From NCBI RefSeq assembly GCF_006443095.1, contig NZ_VFWZ01000003.1:1-64000 (forward strand): 64,000 nucleotides of DNA. Reading direction: 5' to 3'. Shown here in pieces: positions 33,359 to 41,450 of this stretch (position 1 is its first letter; every line of letters begins with the position of its first letter). The position numbers and the translations under genes were made by a program. The notes under the pieces were generated by a model. That model did not search any database and had not been told where the DNA came from. It saw nothing but the letters and a program-made list of their open reading frames with translations. This DNA comes from Aquimarina algicola. Lineage in GTDB: Bacteria; Bacteroidota; Bacteroidia; Flavobacteriales; Flavobacteriaceae.

Positions 33359-34333
33359 TTAGTATGGGTAAGGAATATCCTTTATTTTCATCCCTATCAT
33401 TTTTTCAACTTCCTTTTTATCAATATCGCTTAAACTTTCTCTCCACTCTGAATAGGTGTCTTGAATGTTCATATGATTCTCAATATCGGGCAATCCATTG
33501 ACAAGTTTTGGATATACAATTCCTCTGTTGTCAATAAAACTTCCAACAGAATCCAAAAGAATAAAATCGGTATTTCTTTCGTTCCAATCAACATATTCTT
33601 TCGCTGCCTTTATCGGATCATCTAAATGTATCGATTGCTTATTCCCTTGCGACTTTGAATCATCAAGTCCTACTATAAAAAGTGTATCATTTTCTGGGTC
33701 ATAAACTTCTATTTGTTGCAAGTCGGCATCAATTTCAGGCAACACAAGCATATATCCTCTGTAATGCTCCAGGACATATACTGTCCGATTCGTGGATTTT
33801 GTAATGATCTTCTCCATGTTCTGATCATCAGAAAATTCTATCCATACTTTTTGTATGATATCATCTTTCAATTCCGCATATACGGGATACGTTCCATCGC
33901 CATATCCTAAAATAAATGTTACCCCGGCATGTTTTGAATTCTCAAATACAAATTGACCATATGATTTTTTAGAGTTCATTTTACACATTCCATCAAAAGA
34001 AAAATCACCTTCTTTAATATGCGGTTCGGGGTCAATTCCTGAATCTATAAATTCTTCTAATTCCATAAGCTCTTGTGGTGTCTTTTTATATTTGGGAATC
34101 ACATCGTTATATCCTCCCGGAAATTGATTTACTTTTTTGTGATAGGATTTTATTTTTCCATTGTAAGAAAACTGCCAAAGGGATTGATCTTTAGTATGTT
34201 TGAATATGGTATGATTTGAATACCGATCTACATCATCTGTTTTAAAATGATTATTGATAAAACAAGGATCACAAATCATCAACTGTCCGCTATCAGCCCT
34301 TACAAATCCTATTTTTTTTATTTCTGTTTTCAT
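33359..34333 (-). CDS. DUF4241-like protein
   Basis: The 324-aa product has GFVRADSGQLMICDPCFI near its start and FILGYGDGTYPVYAELKDD in the middle, a pattern seen in DUF4241 and related small beta proteins. The C-terminus (YVLEHYRGYMLVLPEIDADL and beyond) is unassigned. DUF4241 proteins often occur near polymorphic toxins as possible immunity proteins, but no toxin is seen here. The low G+C places it in the cargo block. Confidence 0.6.
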   Translation of the reverse strand: MKTEIKKIGFVRADSGQLMICDPCFINNHFKTDDVDRYSNHTIFKHTKDQSLWQFSYNGKIKSYHKKVNQFPGGYNDVIPKYKKTPQELMELEEFIDSGIDPEPHIKEGDFSFDGMCKMNSKKSYGQFVFENSKHAGVTFILGYGDGTYPVYAELKDDIIQKVWIEFSDDQNMEKIITKSTNRTVYVLEHYRGYMLVLPEIDADLQQIEVYDPENDTLFIVGLDDSKSQGNKQSIHLDDPIKAAKEYVDWNERNTDFILLDSVGSFIDNRGIVYPKLVNGLPDIENHMNIQDTYSEWRESLSDIDKKEVEKMIGMKIKDIPYPY

Positions 34334-34371
34334 TTGTTTTTTGATTTAAAAATTAAACTATTTTTTACGTA

Positions 34372-35187
34372 TTAGTTCCCACAAATTCCTTCGCATTCCT
34401 GAATGAGTTCGGGAAACATTTCTAATTGTTTTGCTGCATGTTTTTTCCCTTTTAGCAGCTCTACAATGACTTCTTTAAGCGGTTTTCGGGATTCATGCAG
34501 AAAACATTCATCTTGAATGCCCGGATAATGTCTTATTTTTTCGTCTAGCACGACCGCAGCATCAAAACTGTCCCGTTCATGTTCGTAAATCCAAAGCCAA
34601 TACTTATCAGAATGATACGGACAGATCACGCAACTGGAACGGATAGGAACGGGAAGCTTTTTTGCTTTAAAATTTTGAATGCAGTCAATTCTTCGGATTC
34701 GTTTTTCGATCAATGGGAATCTATGGGTAATCCATTTGACATTAGCCTTTTTCATCCGTTCCATTTCTTCATAACTAATCCCTAGCCATAGCGACACTTT
34801 TTTGGCTTCAGGGAGTAGGGTGCGAATGTGTTTTCTAATGGGTCGAATTTTATAATCCCACGTACATTGACGCTTTAAAATTCCTTTCTTTCCTGTTTTT
34901 GGATTTTTAACGAACAATGGGATTCCGGAAGGTCTTTTACGTTCTTTATCTACATATGCTATCATATCACGATAAATATTCCCTTTAGAAATGACCTCAA
35001 TGGTAAAGTTATATTCTCTGCTCACATACCCAATTAACCATTCAAGATAAGTATATACCCCTTTGGGTTCATTTCCGGTATCAGAAAAAATCGCATGTGT
35101 GGGTACTTCTCCAAATTCTCCTTCCAGTCCACGTAATAAGAGGTCAGTAGATTGCATGCCTGCTCCTAATGATATAATATGTTCCAT
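34372..35187 (-). CDS. PP-loop (PAPS reductase-like) ATP-pyrophosphatase-family protein
   Basis: The 271-aa product starts with SLGAGMQST (residues 6-14), a PP-loop SxGxxS-type nucleotide-binding motif. It continues with AIFSDTGNEP, LKRQCTWDYKIRPIRKHIR and SSCVICPYHSDKYWLW (a CxxC pair). This is the DndC/PAPS-reductase-like family common in phages and islands. Members can activate substrates by adenylation, as in nucleotide modification. No other Dnd gene is present, so DNA phosphorothioation is not supported. Role unknown. Confidence 0.75.
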   Translation of the reverse strand: MEHIISLGAGMQSTDLLLRGLEGEFGEVPTHAIFSDTGNEPKGVYTYLEWLIGYVSREYNFTIEVISKGNIYRDMIAYVDKERKRPSGIPLFVKNPKTGKKGILKRQCTWDYKIRPIRKHIRTLLPEAKKVSLWLGISYEEMERMKKANVKWITHRFPLIEKRIRRIDCIQNFKAKKLPVPIRSSCVICPYHSDKYWLWIYEHERDSFDAAVVLDEKIRHYPGIQDECFLHESRKPLKEVIVELLKGKKHAAKQLEMFPELIQECEGICGN

Positions 35188-35215
35188 AAATTAAGCTGGA
35201 TTAAAAAGACTGTTG

Positions 35216-36145
35216 TTATTTCGGCTCTTGAGTCACCGGATCATGATAGAGGGTATAGTCGCAAATCATTTTAATGATGGCTGCGTTACGGTCTTTATAT
35301 TTTAGCTTCCCTTTAAAATCCCTTTCATGCAATAGCATGCGTACTTTTTTCCCTTCTTCCTGATCGATATAGCGTTTACAGGCGCGTATAAACGCAGCTC
35401 TACTGCATCCCATTACCTTTCGTTGTCTCATATTGACATAGACAAAAAAGCTCTTTTGGATTTTATATTCATCCTCTGTAATCTTTCCTGCTGCATAGGC
35501 ACGGGTAGACAGATCATATTGCTCATCCACGATAAGCTGTGCGATCCTGACCATTTGGTATTTAGGGATACGATCCCGATATCGGGTCACATCGTCAACC
35601 TGATGATGCAATCGTAACCAGGTACAGTTTTGCCATTCAGAAGTTGTAATCTTAGCCACCGATTGATGGGTAAGCAATACATCAATCCCTTTGTGACGCA
35701 CGGTACACAATGCCCCAATCATCGATTGCCCTTTTGCCCCTGCCATATAATGATCAATGTCATCAAGTACGATCATTCCATTTTTAAAATGCTTTAGGAT
35801 TTTATCCACTACCTCCCGTTTTTCATTGTCATCCATTGCCGATCCATCGGGATTAAAGGGGCGAATACGTCGGCAGGCGACTGCGGTCAGTGCTTTGATA
35901 TAATTTGGATTGACCGTTTTAAATTCAGGGTAATCATCATCATTGGTATCAAAGGCTAATACCTTTCTTCCTTTCTTTCCGTATAGCGGATTATCTAGTA
36001 AGTAGCGTTGGATTTCCTTTTTATTGCGATAGGTTTTACCTACTCCCGTTTCCCCACATACTAGCATAATCATGGGTTGCCTTTCCAAATCTTCTTGGGG
36101 ATAGGTAATCTTTTTTCTTCCTTTTGTTTGCTGTTTTGTTGCCAT
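35216..36145 (-). CDS. P-loop ATPase resembling FtsK/HerA/Zot-type packaging ATPases
   Basis: The 309-aa product has Walker A GETGVGKT (residues 31-38), Walker B GMIVLDDIDHY (123-133) and GALCTVRHKGIDVLLTHQS with a sensor-like Gln161. The order Walker A, Walker B, RHxGxxVLxTHQ matches HerA/FtsK/Zot-type NTPases, which include the genome-packaging ATPases of tailless viruses. No terminase is seen in the element, so this is the best packaging-motor candidate. A helicase or other remodelling ATPase cannot be excluded. Confidence 0.75.
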   Translation of the reverse strand: MATKQQTKGRKKITYPQEDLERQPMIMLVCGETGVGKTYRNKKEIQRYLLDNPLYGKKGRKVLAFDTNDDDYPEFKTVNPNYIKALTAVACRRIRPFNPDGSAMDDNEKREVVDKILKHFKNGMIVLDDIDHYMAGAKGQSMIGALCTVRHKGIDVLLTHQSVAKITTSEWQNCTWLRLHHQVDDVTRYRDRIPKYQMVRIAQLIVDEQYDLSTRAYAAGKITEDEYKIQKSFFVYVNMRQRKVMGCSRAAFIRACKRYIDQEEGKKVRMLLHERDFKGKLKYKDRNAAIIKMICDYTLYHDPVTQEPK

Positions 36146-36151
36146 AGGGGA

Positions 36152-37045
36152 TTAAGGGTTTAGTTCTTCGTCTACTTCTTCAATAAGTGCTTCTACTTCT
36201 TCAGGGAGAGATTGCTTGTCCGCTTCGGTGGGATGGTCTTGCTGCTCTGTATACAACTCAAATCCTTCCCCATAGTCATCCACTTCTTCTGAAGGTTGGG
36301 GCTGGTCTGTGGTTTCCGGTTCGGGGTCGTTTTTTTCTTCTCGGATAATATCCAATATCCGATCCACCAATAAGTCATTTTCTGCGCGTACTTCCATCAC
36401 GGTTTGGGTCTTTTTTAGTCCAATCGAGATGATTGCGCCCATAAGCTGCTGCTCTGGGGTCAGCTTCTTTGCTTTCTTTTTGAGTACAGATACAATAATG
36501 GGTTTTAAAAGTGCCTTGTCTTCCTTATCCAGTTTGATCCGGTTGACATTTTTCTCGTTTTGTTGGTCAATGAGCTGAACCACTTCGTCATAATCATAAA
36601 AGTCCTTATGCTTTTTAATTTTCACGAAATACCCACCGCCAATCGCTAAAAAATTGTTACTCATTCCCAAAATCGTGTCCGCAGCTTGTTTGGCACTGGC
36701 AGTAGGCAGTTCAAATGGTGGTTCTTCGGTTTTGTCTTTGGGTTGGTCAGTATCCCCTGTATGTTGCTCTGCTTGCCCAATGGGTTGTTCGGGAGCATCT
36801 TCCGGTAGGGTATCTTCCGGTGACGCAGTAGGTGGGGATTGTGCTTCTATCTCTTGTTGTTTTGTAGCAGGTTTTGGTTTCCAAGGATTCCAATTGTTTG
36901 TATCCCTCTGGTTATTCCCCCCAATATCCTTTTCAATAACCGCCTTATTTAACGGGCTGTATTCTTCGGATTGTGGGCGTTCAAAATGGATCGTCTCCTG
37001 ATCTTGTGACAACACCTTGACCACTTCTTTTTCTATATCTTTCAT
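36152..37045 (-). CDS. Hypothetical acidic, Pro-rich protein (297 aa)
   Basis: The product has a disordered Pro/Glu/Gln-rich N-terminal 115 residues, a folded helical middle (about residues 118-230; ASAKQAADTILGMSNNFLAI, RIKLDKEDKALLKPIIVSVL) and an acidic C-terminal tail. It lies 6 bp from the ATPase gene and may be its partner. No family is recognised. Confidence 0.65.
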   Translation of the reverse strand: MKDIEKEVVKVLSQDQETIHFERPQSEEYSPLNKAVIEKDIGGNNQRDTNNWNPWKPKPATKQQEIEAQSPPTASPEDTLPEDAPEQPIGQAEQHTGDTDQPKDKTEEPPFELPTASAKQAADTILGMSNNFLAIGGGYFVKIKKHKDFYDYDEVVQLIDQQNEKNVNRIKLDKEDKALLKPIIVSVLKKKAKKLTPEQQLMGAIISIGLKKTQTVMEVRAENDLLVDRILDIIREEKNDPEPETTDQPQPSEEVDDYGEGFELYTEQQDHPTEADKQSLPEEVEALIEEVDEELNP

Positions 37046-37051
37046 TGCTTT

Positions 37052-37507
37052 TTATTCTTGTAGTTTGGCGATAAACTGTAGCGTGTTTTCTTCTAGGTTT
37101 GTATAGGTTTCAATAAAATCCCGATACATCTTGGGCAGTTCCAATACTTCTTTACAGCTATTGTAATGATAGATCACTGCCCGTTTAGACTGCCCATAGG
37201 CTTTACCGATTTGTGCATAACTTTTATTGGTGTATTTTTTAATGAGGTGGTAGGCAGCCATCCTCGCATCGGCATAGGCTTTATTTTCCTCTACCGGCTC
37301 TTGTTCAACCTCAAAAAGTCGTTCACTTTCAGAGATCACAAACTGCATGATCAAATCACTATAGGTCTTTTTAGTTACCGGGTGTGTGCCTGCTGAATGC
37401 AACACCTGTACAATGGATAAGGTCTTTTGCATTCCAAACCGTTGGATCAACAGATCTACCCCACGTTGTATATCGGCATAATTAATTTTAGTTCCATCCT
37501 TATCCAT
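37052..37507 (-). CDS. DnaA-domain-IV-like DNA-binding protein
   Basis: The 151-aa product has a C-terminal helical region (about residues 73-135, MAAYHLIKKYTNKSYAQIGK, AYGQSKRAVIYHYNSCKEVL) that follows the pattern of DnaA domain IV. In that domain a TxxSxxxIGxxFGxxxxxxV-type helix-turn-helix binds origin boxes. No AAA domain is present. It may mark a replication origin or act as a regulator. The family assignment is by pattern only. Confidence 0.65.
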   Translation of the reverse strand: MDKDGTKINYADIQRGVDLLIQRFGMQKTLSIVQVLHSAGTHPVTKKTYSDLIMQFVISESERLFEVEQEPVEENKAYADARMAAYHLIKKYTNKSYAQIGKAYGQSKRAVIYHYNSCKEVLELPKMYRDFIETYTNLEENTLQFIAKLQE

Positions 37508-37508
37508 A

Positions 37509-38021
37509 TTACGATGGGTTTAAACGTTGAATAGTGTCCGTTTGGGTTGCCTTTATGATCATCGCCTCCTTGATGCTGATCTTGCGTAACGATGTGCCTA
37601 GCGGTATAAGATCATATACAGGTAAGGTATCATTGGCACATGTGAGTTTATATTTCCCTATGATAAGGGTGTGGCAGCTCAGGGGGTGTTGCATCCCCAT
37701 CGCCACAAGCTCTTGTTTCCATATCTTATGTGTCCATCCGATATGCAGGAGTGCTTTACAAATCTGAATATCAGTATTGGCTTTGGCAGCTACTTTTTGA
37801 ACAAGGTGTTCCCTAATCGCTTTTTCTATGGAGATGTCAAGGGCTTTGAGTGCCTGGTAACAATGATGATGAATATCATTATTTTTTAGATGCTTTTCAT
37901 AATCTTCTAATTGTGTCCTAAAGACTCGTATTTTCTCCCGGATATGTACCGGGAGGGTTGAAGGGTATAAGCATTTTTTTCCTTTGATAAATTCGCTGTA
38001 ACGGATATGTGTATATTCCAT
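37509..38021 (-). CDS. Hypothetical protein (170 aa), paralogue of the 38106-38585 product
   Basis: The ATG at 38021 gives MEYTHIRYSEFIKGKK; an earlier in-frame ATG at 38060 is less likely. The product aligns with the next upstream protein: LPVHIREKIRVF against LPKPLQDKIDIF, and ALLHIGWTHKIWKQELVAMG against ELFDMGRIENIGRSELREMG. It is soluble and helical with a short beta-rich end. Function unknown. Confidence 0.6.
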   Translation of the reverse strand: MEYTHIRYSEFIKGKKCLYPSTLPVHIREKIRVFRTQLEDYEKHLKNNDIHHHCYQALKALDISIEKAIREHLVQKVAAKANTDIQICKALLHIGWTHKIWKQELVAMGMQHPLSCHTLIIGKYKLTCANDTLPVYDLIPLGTSLRKISIKEAMIIKATQTDTIQRLNPS

Positions 38022-38105
38022 AATAACTGTTCGTTTTAATTGCCCGTATACGTAGGGCAAGTGTGATGATTGATGATGATGATTGATGTAGTGAATAGAA
38101 ACAGG

Positions 38106-38585
38106 CTATTTCTTTTTATAGATGCTATAGAGATAGAACCAAAAAGCGCTGCGTTTAACAATAAAACGCCCTACTTCCTGATAGTTTTTTACTTCGCCTT
38201 TCCATCCCATTTCCCGAAGTTCAGACCTCCCGATGTTTTCGATCCTTCCCATATCAAAGAGTTCTTGTACGATGGTTTCATTAGTGGATACTTTTGATTT
38301 CAGTTTTTTCTTCATCTCCGGCTTTAGAAAAGGCGACTTTACTAATTCCTGAATTCTATCGTTATTTTCCAACTGATCTTCGTATTGTTCTTCGATATTG
38401 CCCAAAATCTCATAGTCCAGCTCTTTTATTTGATCTAACAAATCTTGTCGGTCAGCATCCTGTATAGCATCTTGTAATTCGTGTAATTGCCAAAATATGT
38501 CAATTTTATCCTGTAAAGGTTTAGGAAGCGCTGTCTTTTTGATCTTGTTGGTTTCCAAAAACCTCTGAAATTTTACTTTCTTCAT
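38106..38585 (-). CDS. Hypothetical protein (159 aa), paralogue of the 37509-38021 product
   Basis: The start is taken at 38585 (MKKVKFQRFLETNKIKKTAL), because it matches the start of the paralogue; a 15-residue longer form is possible. It is a helical protein with an acidic centre and the shared ELREMGWKG element. Two related genes in one operon suggest a duplication with divergence. Function unknown. Confidence 0.6.
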   Translation of the reverse strand: MKKVKFQRFLETNKIKKTALPKPLQDKIDIFWQLHELQDAIQDADRQDLLDQIKELDYEILGNIEEQYEDQLENNDRIQELVKSPFLKPEMKKKLKSKVSTNETIVQELFDMGRIENIGRSELREMGWKGEVKNYQEVGRFIVKRSAFWFYLYSIYKKK

Positions 38586-38613
38586 GTTGTTCGTTTTTTG
38601 ATGAATGTGTGTT

Positions 38614-38868
38614 CTAGGATGCAGGGGCAAGGGATGCTACCATTTTAGCATCCAATACTTTTTCAATCTGATTGGATAGCTCGGCAGTCAATACAGAAGT
38701 TAGCGCTACCATTCCCAATGTTTTTAATAATTCTGCACCTTTAGGCACTTGCACCCTGAATTTGTCTGCCTTTTCGTTTCTTCCTATGTTGTAGAATACA
38801 AGGGCTTCTGCCATTCCAATAGCTAGTCCTGCTGATGTAGTAATCCAAAATTTTTGTTTTGCGGTCAT
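38614..38868 (-). CDS. Small membrane-associated protein (84 aa)
   Basis: The product has one or two hydrophobic stretches (FWITTSAGLAIGMAEALVFY and LKTLGMVALTSVLTAEL) and a short soluble C-terminus. No family is recognised. It sits in the leftward run with short spacers. Confidence 0.6.
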   Translation of the reverse strand: MTAKQKFWITTSAGLAIGMAEALVFYNIGRNEKADKFRVQVPKGAELLKTLGMVALTSVLTAELSNQIEKVLDAKMVASLAPAS

Positions 38869-38885
38869 CTTTTTGTTTTTAGGGG

Positions 38886-39542
38886 TTATTCCTGTTCTAG
38901 TTTTTCTTCGATTTTTTCAAAATTCTCCTTGATGGCTTTTTGATCTCTGTCAATGTTTCTAAGGGAAGTCATTTTAAAATTCTTCAACAGATCACGATGT
39001 ACTTTCATCAATAGCTTTTTTGTATTGCGCTGTGTCTCCAGATCATCTTTGAGTTTTGGGGGGATAAGTTTCCCTAACCCTACAATGTGCCTTCTGATTT
39101 TCTCATATCGGGTTGGGGGTGGCTTTTGGGGAAGTAATTTTCTTCGTTCCGCCCGATATGCTTTGAGTTGCCTATCACACAGCTTTAACTTTTCATTCAT
39201 GGGAAGGACATCTTCCTTTGTCGTTTTCGCGTTTGTGGTTTTCTTCTCCTTGGTTGTCTTTTTTGTGTTGTTTGTTTTTTTCTTTTTAGGGTTAGAAGTT
39301 TCGGTTTTGGGTGTTTCCGGCTCTTCGCACGGAGATGCATCCGTATTGCCTGTGATGGCTTGTGGAGATTCTTCTTTTACAATTTCATAGAGCGCATCCA
39401 TACTGTCCTGAAGGCTTTCTATAAAAAAGGCTTGATCTTCTGCACGTTTGTATTCTAAGCTTATTTCCTGAATTTGTTTTTTGATTTCAGGATCATCAAT
39501 TTTTTCTACATCTAGTTTTAAAAATTCTTTAATCGATATCAT
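38886..39542 (-). CDS. Lys-rich coiled-coil protein (218 aa)
   Basis: The product has an N-terminal coiled coil (about residues 12-60), a Lys/Thr-rich disordered linker (about 85-115) and a basic helical C-terminal part (KLKLCDRQLKAYRAERRKLL, IRRHIVGLGKLIPPKLKDDL). No family is recognised. The composition suggests nucleic-acid or scaffold interactions. Confidence 0.6.
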   Translation of the reverse strand: MISIKEFLKLDVEKIDDPEIKKQIQEISLEYKRAEDQAFFIESLQDSMDALYEIVKEESPQAITGNTDASPCEEPETPKTETSNPKKKKTNNTKKTTKEKKTTNAKTTKEDVLPMNEKLKLCDRQLKAYRAERRKLLPQKPPPTRYEKIRRHIVGLGKLIPPKLKDDLETQRNTKKLLMKVHRDLLKNFKMTSLRNIDRDQKAIKENFEKIEEKLEQE

Positions 39543-39555
39543 AGGTATTGGGTTT

Positions 39556-40095
39556 TTATGCGCTTTGGCGGTTTCGTTTTTTTCTTTTTAATCGGATCGC
39601 AATAAGGGCAATCTCTTTTTCCTTTTTGATTTTCAGGATTTTGATTTGTGCATTGGTTAGCGGTTGTGCTTTGGTGCTCTCCTTTTTCGTTTTCTGAGGT
39701 TTTGTCTTCTCTACTTGAATGGCAAATCGGTTGGTCAAGCTGATAATCCCCTCGGATTCTACGGGTACTTTTAGGTCATCTTCCCCGATGGCATAGACGT
39801 TAACTCCTTCCTTGAACTTTTCGAGTGCTTCTTGTTTTGAAAGGTATTGCCATTCCATTTGCTTGGCATTCGAATGGGTAGTAGTGACTGCTTCACCGGA
39901 GTAGATTGCATATAGCAATGCGTCTGCTTGTTCTGCTTTCGCATTAGGAATTGTAAAATTTTTAGACGCGTTTTTAATCTGTTCATGGGCTTCTTTCGGG
40001 TCGAGTTCACTCCCGATGTATTGCACAATTTCAGCCTGATTTTTGATCTTGATCTTTGCAAGGTCTTTCAGGGTTAAATCTTTGGTTTTATACAT
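39556..40095 (-). CDS. Hypothetical protein (179 aa) with basic C-terminus
   Basis: The product starts MYKTKDLTLKDLAKIKIKNQ. It has a helical N-terminus, a beta-containing middle (EGVNVYAIGEDDLKVPVESE, IISLTNRFAIQVEK) and a Lys/Arg-rich C-terminus (LKRKKRNRQ). Unrecognised. It is 3 bp from the preceding gene in the leftward operon. Confidence 0.6.
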   Translation of the reverse strand: MYKTKDLTLKDLAKIKIKNQAEIVQYIGSELDPKEAHEQIKNASKNFTIPNAKAEQADALLYAIYSGEAVTTTHSNAKQMEWQYLSKQEALEKFKEGVNVYAIGEDDLKVPVESEGIISLTNRFAIQVEKTKPQKTKKESTKAQPLTNAQIKILKIKKEKEIALIAIRLKRKKRNRQSA

Positions 40096-40098
40096 ATT

Positions 40099-40446
40099 TT
40101 ATAGTTTATGATCGATGGCAAATTGTTGTGTATATAGGGTGGCAAGCCCTGAGAAAAAAGCATTGGCTTGCTCTTGGTCTGCGTAATGGATAGAACAATG
40201 TTGTGGTGTTCCATCCAGCTCAAAACACTCATATCGGTAACATTGTACAGGTCGGTCTATATCACTGATATCAATGGTCGTCCAACGTAAGATTAGCGTA
40301 TCGTTATGCTCCTTTGAGGTCATGATCTTAAAATCCCTGCAATGTTCACGACAATCGTTTTGGATCGCTATTGCTCTGTCCATCATAGTGGCAATCACTT
40401 TTTTAGAAATGTTAGCTTGTTTTTCTGTGGTCTTTTTTGTTTTCAT
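40099..40446 (-). CDS. Hypothetical protein (115 aa)
   Basis: The product (MKTKKTTEKQANISKKVIAT) is soluble with a mixed alpha/beta pattern (DTLILRWTTIDISDIDRPVQ, RYECFELDGTPQHCSIHYAD). It overlaps the VWA-like gene by 4 bp, so it is probably translated together with it. Unrecognised. Confidence 0.6.
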   Translation of the reverse strand: MKTKKTTEKQANISKKVIATMMDRAIAIQNDCREHCRDFKIMTSKEHNDTLILRWTTIDISDIDRPVQCYRYECFELDGTPQHCSIHYADQEQANAFFSGLATLYTQQFAIDHKL

Positions 40447-41450
40447 GGTGTTAGATTTTGAGTATACCGGGTGATGATTCTTGTCACTTCCTTGATTGCG
40501 GTATTCATGCTATAACTCTGCTCGAAGACAAACCCATTCGCCCCTGTAGCTTGCACAAATTGTTTTCCCACGTTTTTTTTCGAACTCCCCAGACCATAAG
40601 GAATAATTAGTCCAAAGTAATTGCTTAAGGCAATCAGGGCTTTAAACCCTCGATAACGATAATACCTTGGATCGCTACTCAACAGTAATAAGGCATTCAG
40701 GTTTAACGGGTCTTCAAAACGTTTTACCCGAACAATGCCTATGGTGTATTTTTGATTGAAATGGGTTTCAAAAATGATATTCACTCCTATGGCAATGCCC
40801 CGTGATTCCATAAAATCTGTTAGTTCGGCACAGGCTAAACCAACGTATAGCAGTTGATCTCCGTTTACATGAGCATTTGCCCCTGCGGTGATGTATAGTT
40901 GAAGGGCAGGAAAAGCGGTCGCTTTATCCTTAATTTGAGCATACACATCTTTAATAATCGTCGTTTTATTACCCCTGTCCAGTTCGATGTTCATTTGATT
41001 GATATGCTTTTGTATCGGGGGGGTTGCCAATGTCGGTTGCAGCCTGTATAATCCCATCGAAGCCCTATCAAAAGAAAATACACCTAATCCCTTATCGTTA
41101 TACTCCATTTTGGGTTTAGGAAGAATCTTATCTTTCGCAACTTTTAAGTAGTGTTCTAATTGTTTTCTTATTTTGGGTCGGATGACTTCCAACAGCGGCA
41201 TCCCTAAAAAATAATCATGAGTGATCAGATCATCGATACTTTTAGGGGATGGCGATCCGTACCAGCTAGTTTGCCCTTGTATTTCTTGTAATGTCCGAGC
41301 ATCAAGGTATTGAAACGCTTTGCGATTCCCGGTACTTAGCTGTTGTATCTGATCGTCCACAAAATCGTGAAAGTCCGTACTACTATCAAAAGTTGTATAG
41401 TATGCTGTTCCTTTTGGTAAGGAAATGGTATGTGATAAAGGACGTCTCAT
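40443..41450 (-). CDS. Degenerate VWA-like partner of the MoxR ATPase
   Basis: The 335-aa product resembles phage/island proteins that pair with MoxR/NorQ ATPases (DUF7192-like). The segment ALQLYITAGANAHVNGDQ followed by LYVGLACAELTDFMESRGIA looks like the first strand and helix of a VWA fold, but the metal-binding DxSxS motif is not conserved. It overlaps the AAA gene by 4 bp. MoxR-VWA pairs remodel or assemble protein complexes. The family assignment is by pattern. Confidence 0.6.
   Translation of the reverse strand: MRRPLSHTISLPKGTAYYTTFDSSTDFHDFVDDQIQQLSTGNRKAFQYLDARTLQEIQGQTSWYGSPSPKSIDDLITHDYFLGMPLLEVIRPKIRKQLEHYLKVAKDKILPKPKMEYNDKGLGVFSFDRASMGLYRLQPTLATPPIQKHINQMNIELDRGNKTTIIKDVYAQIKDKATAFPALQLYITAGANAHVNGDQLLYVGLACAELTDFMESRGIAIGVNIIFETHFNQKYTIGIVRVKRFEDPLNLNALLLLSSDPRYYRYRGFKALIALSNYFGLIIPYGLGSSKKNVGKQFVQATGANGFVFEQSYSMNTAIKEVTRIITRYTQNLTP

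Noticed and set aside
34372..35187. DNA phosphorothioation (Dnd) system
   Set aside because: Only one PP-loop protein is present; no DndA, DndB, DndD or DndE partner was found.
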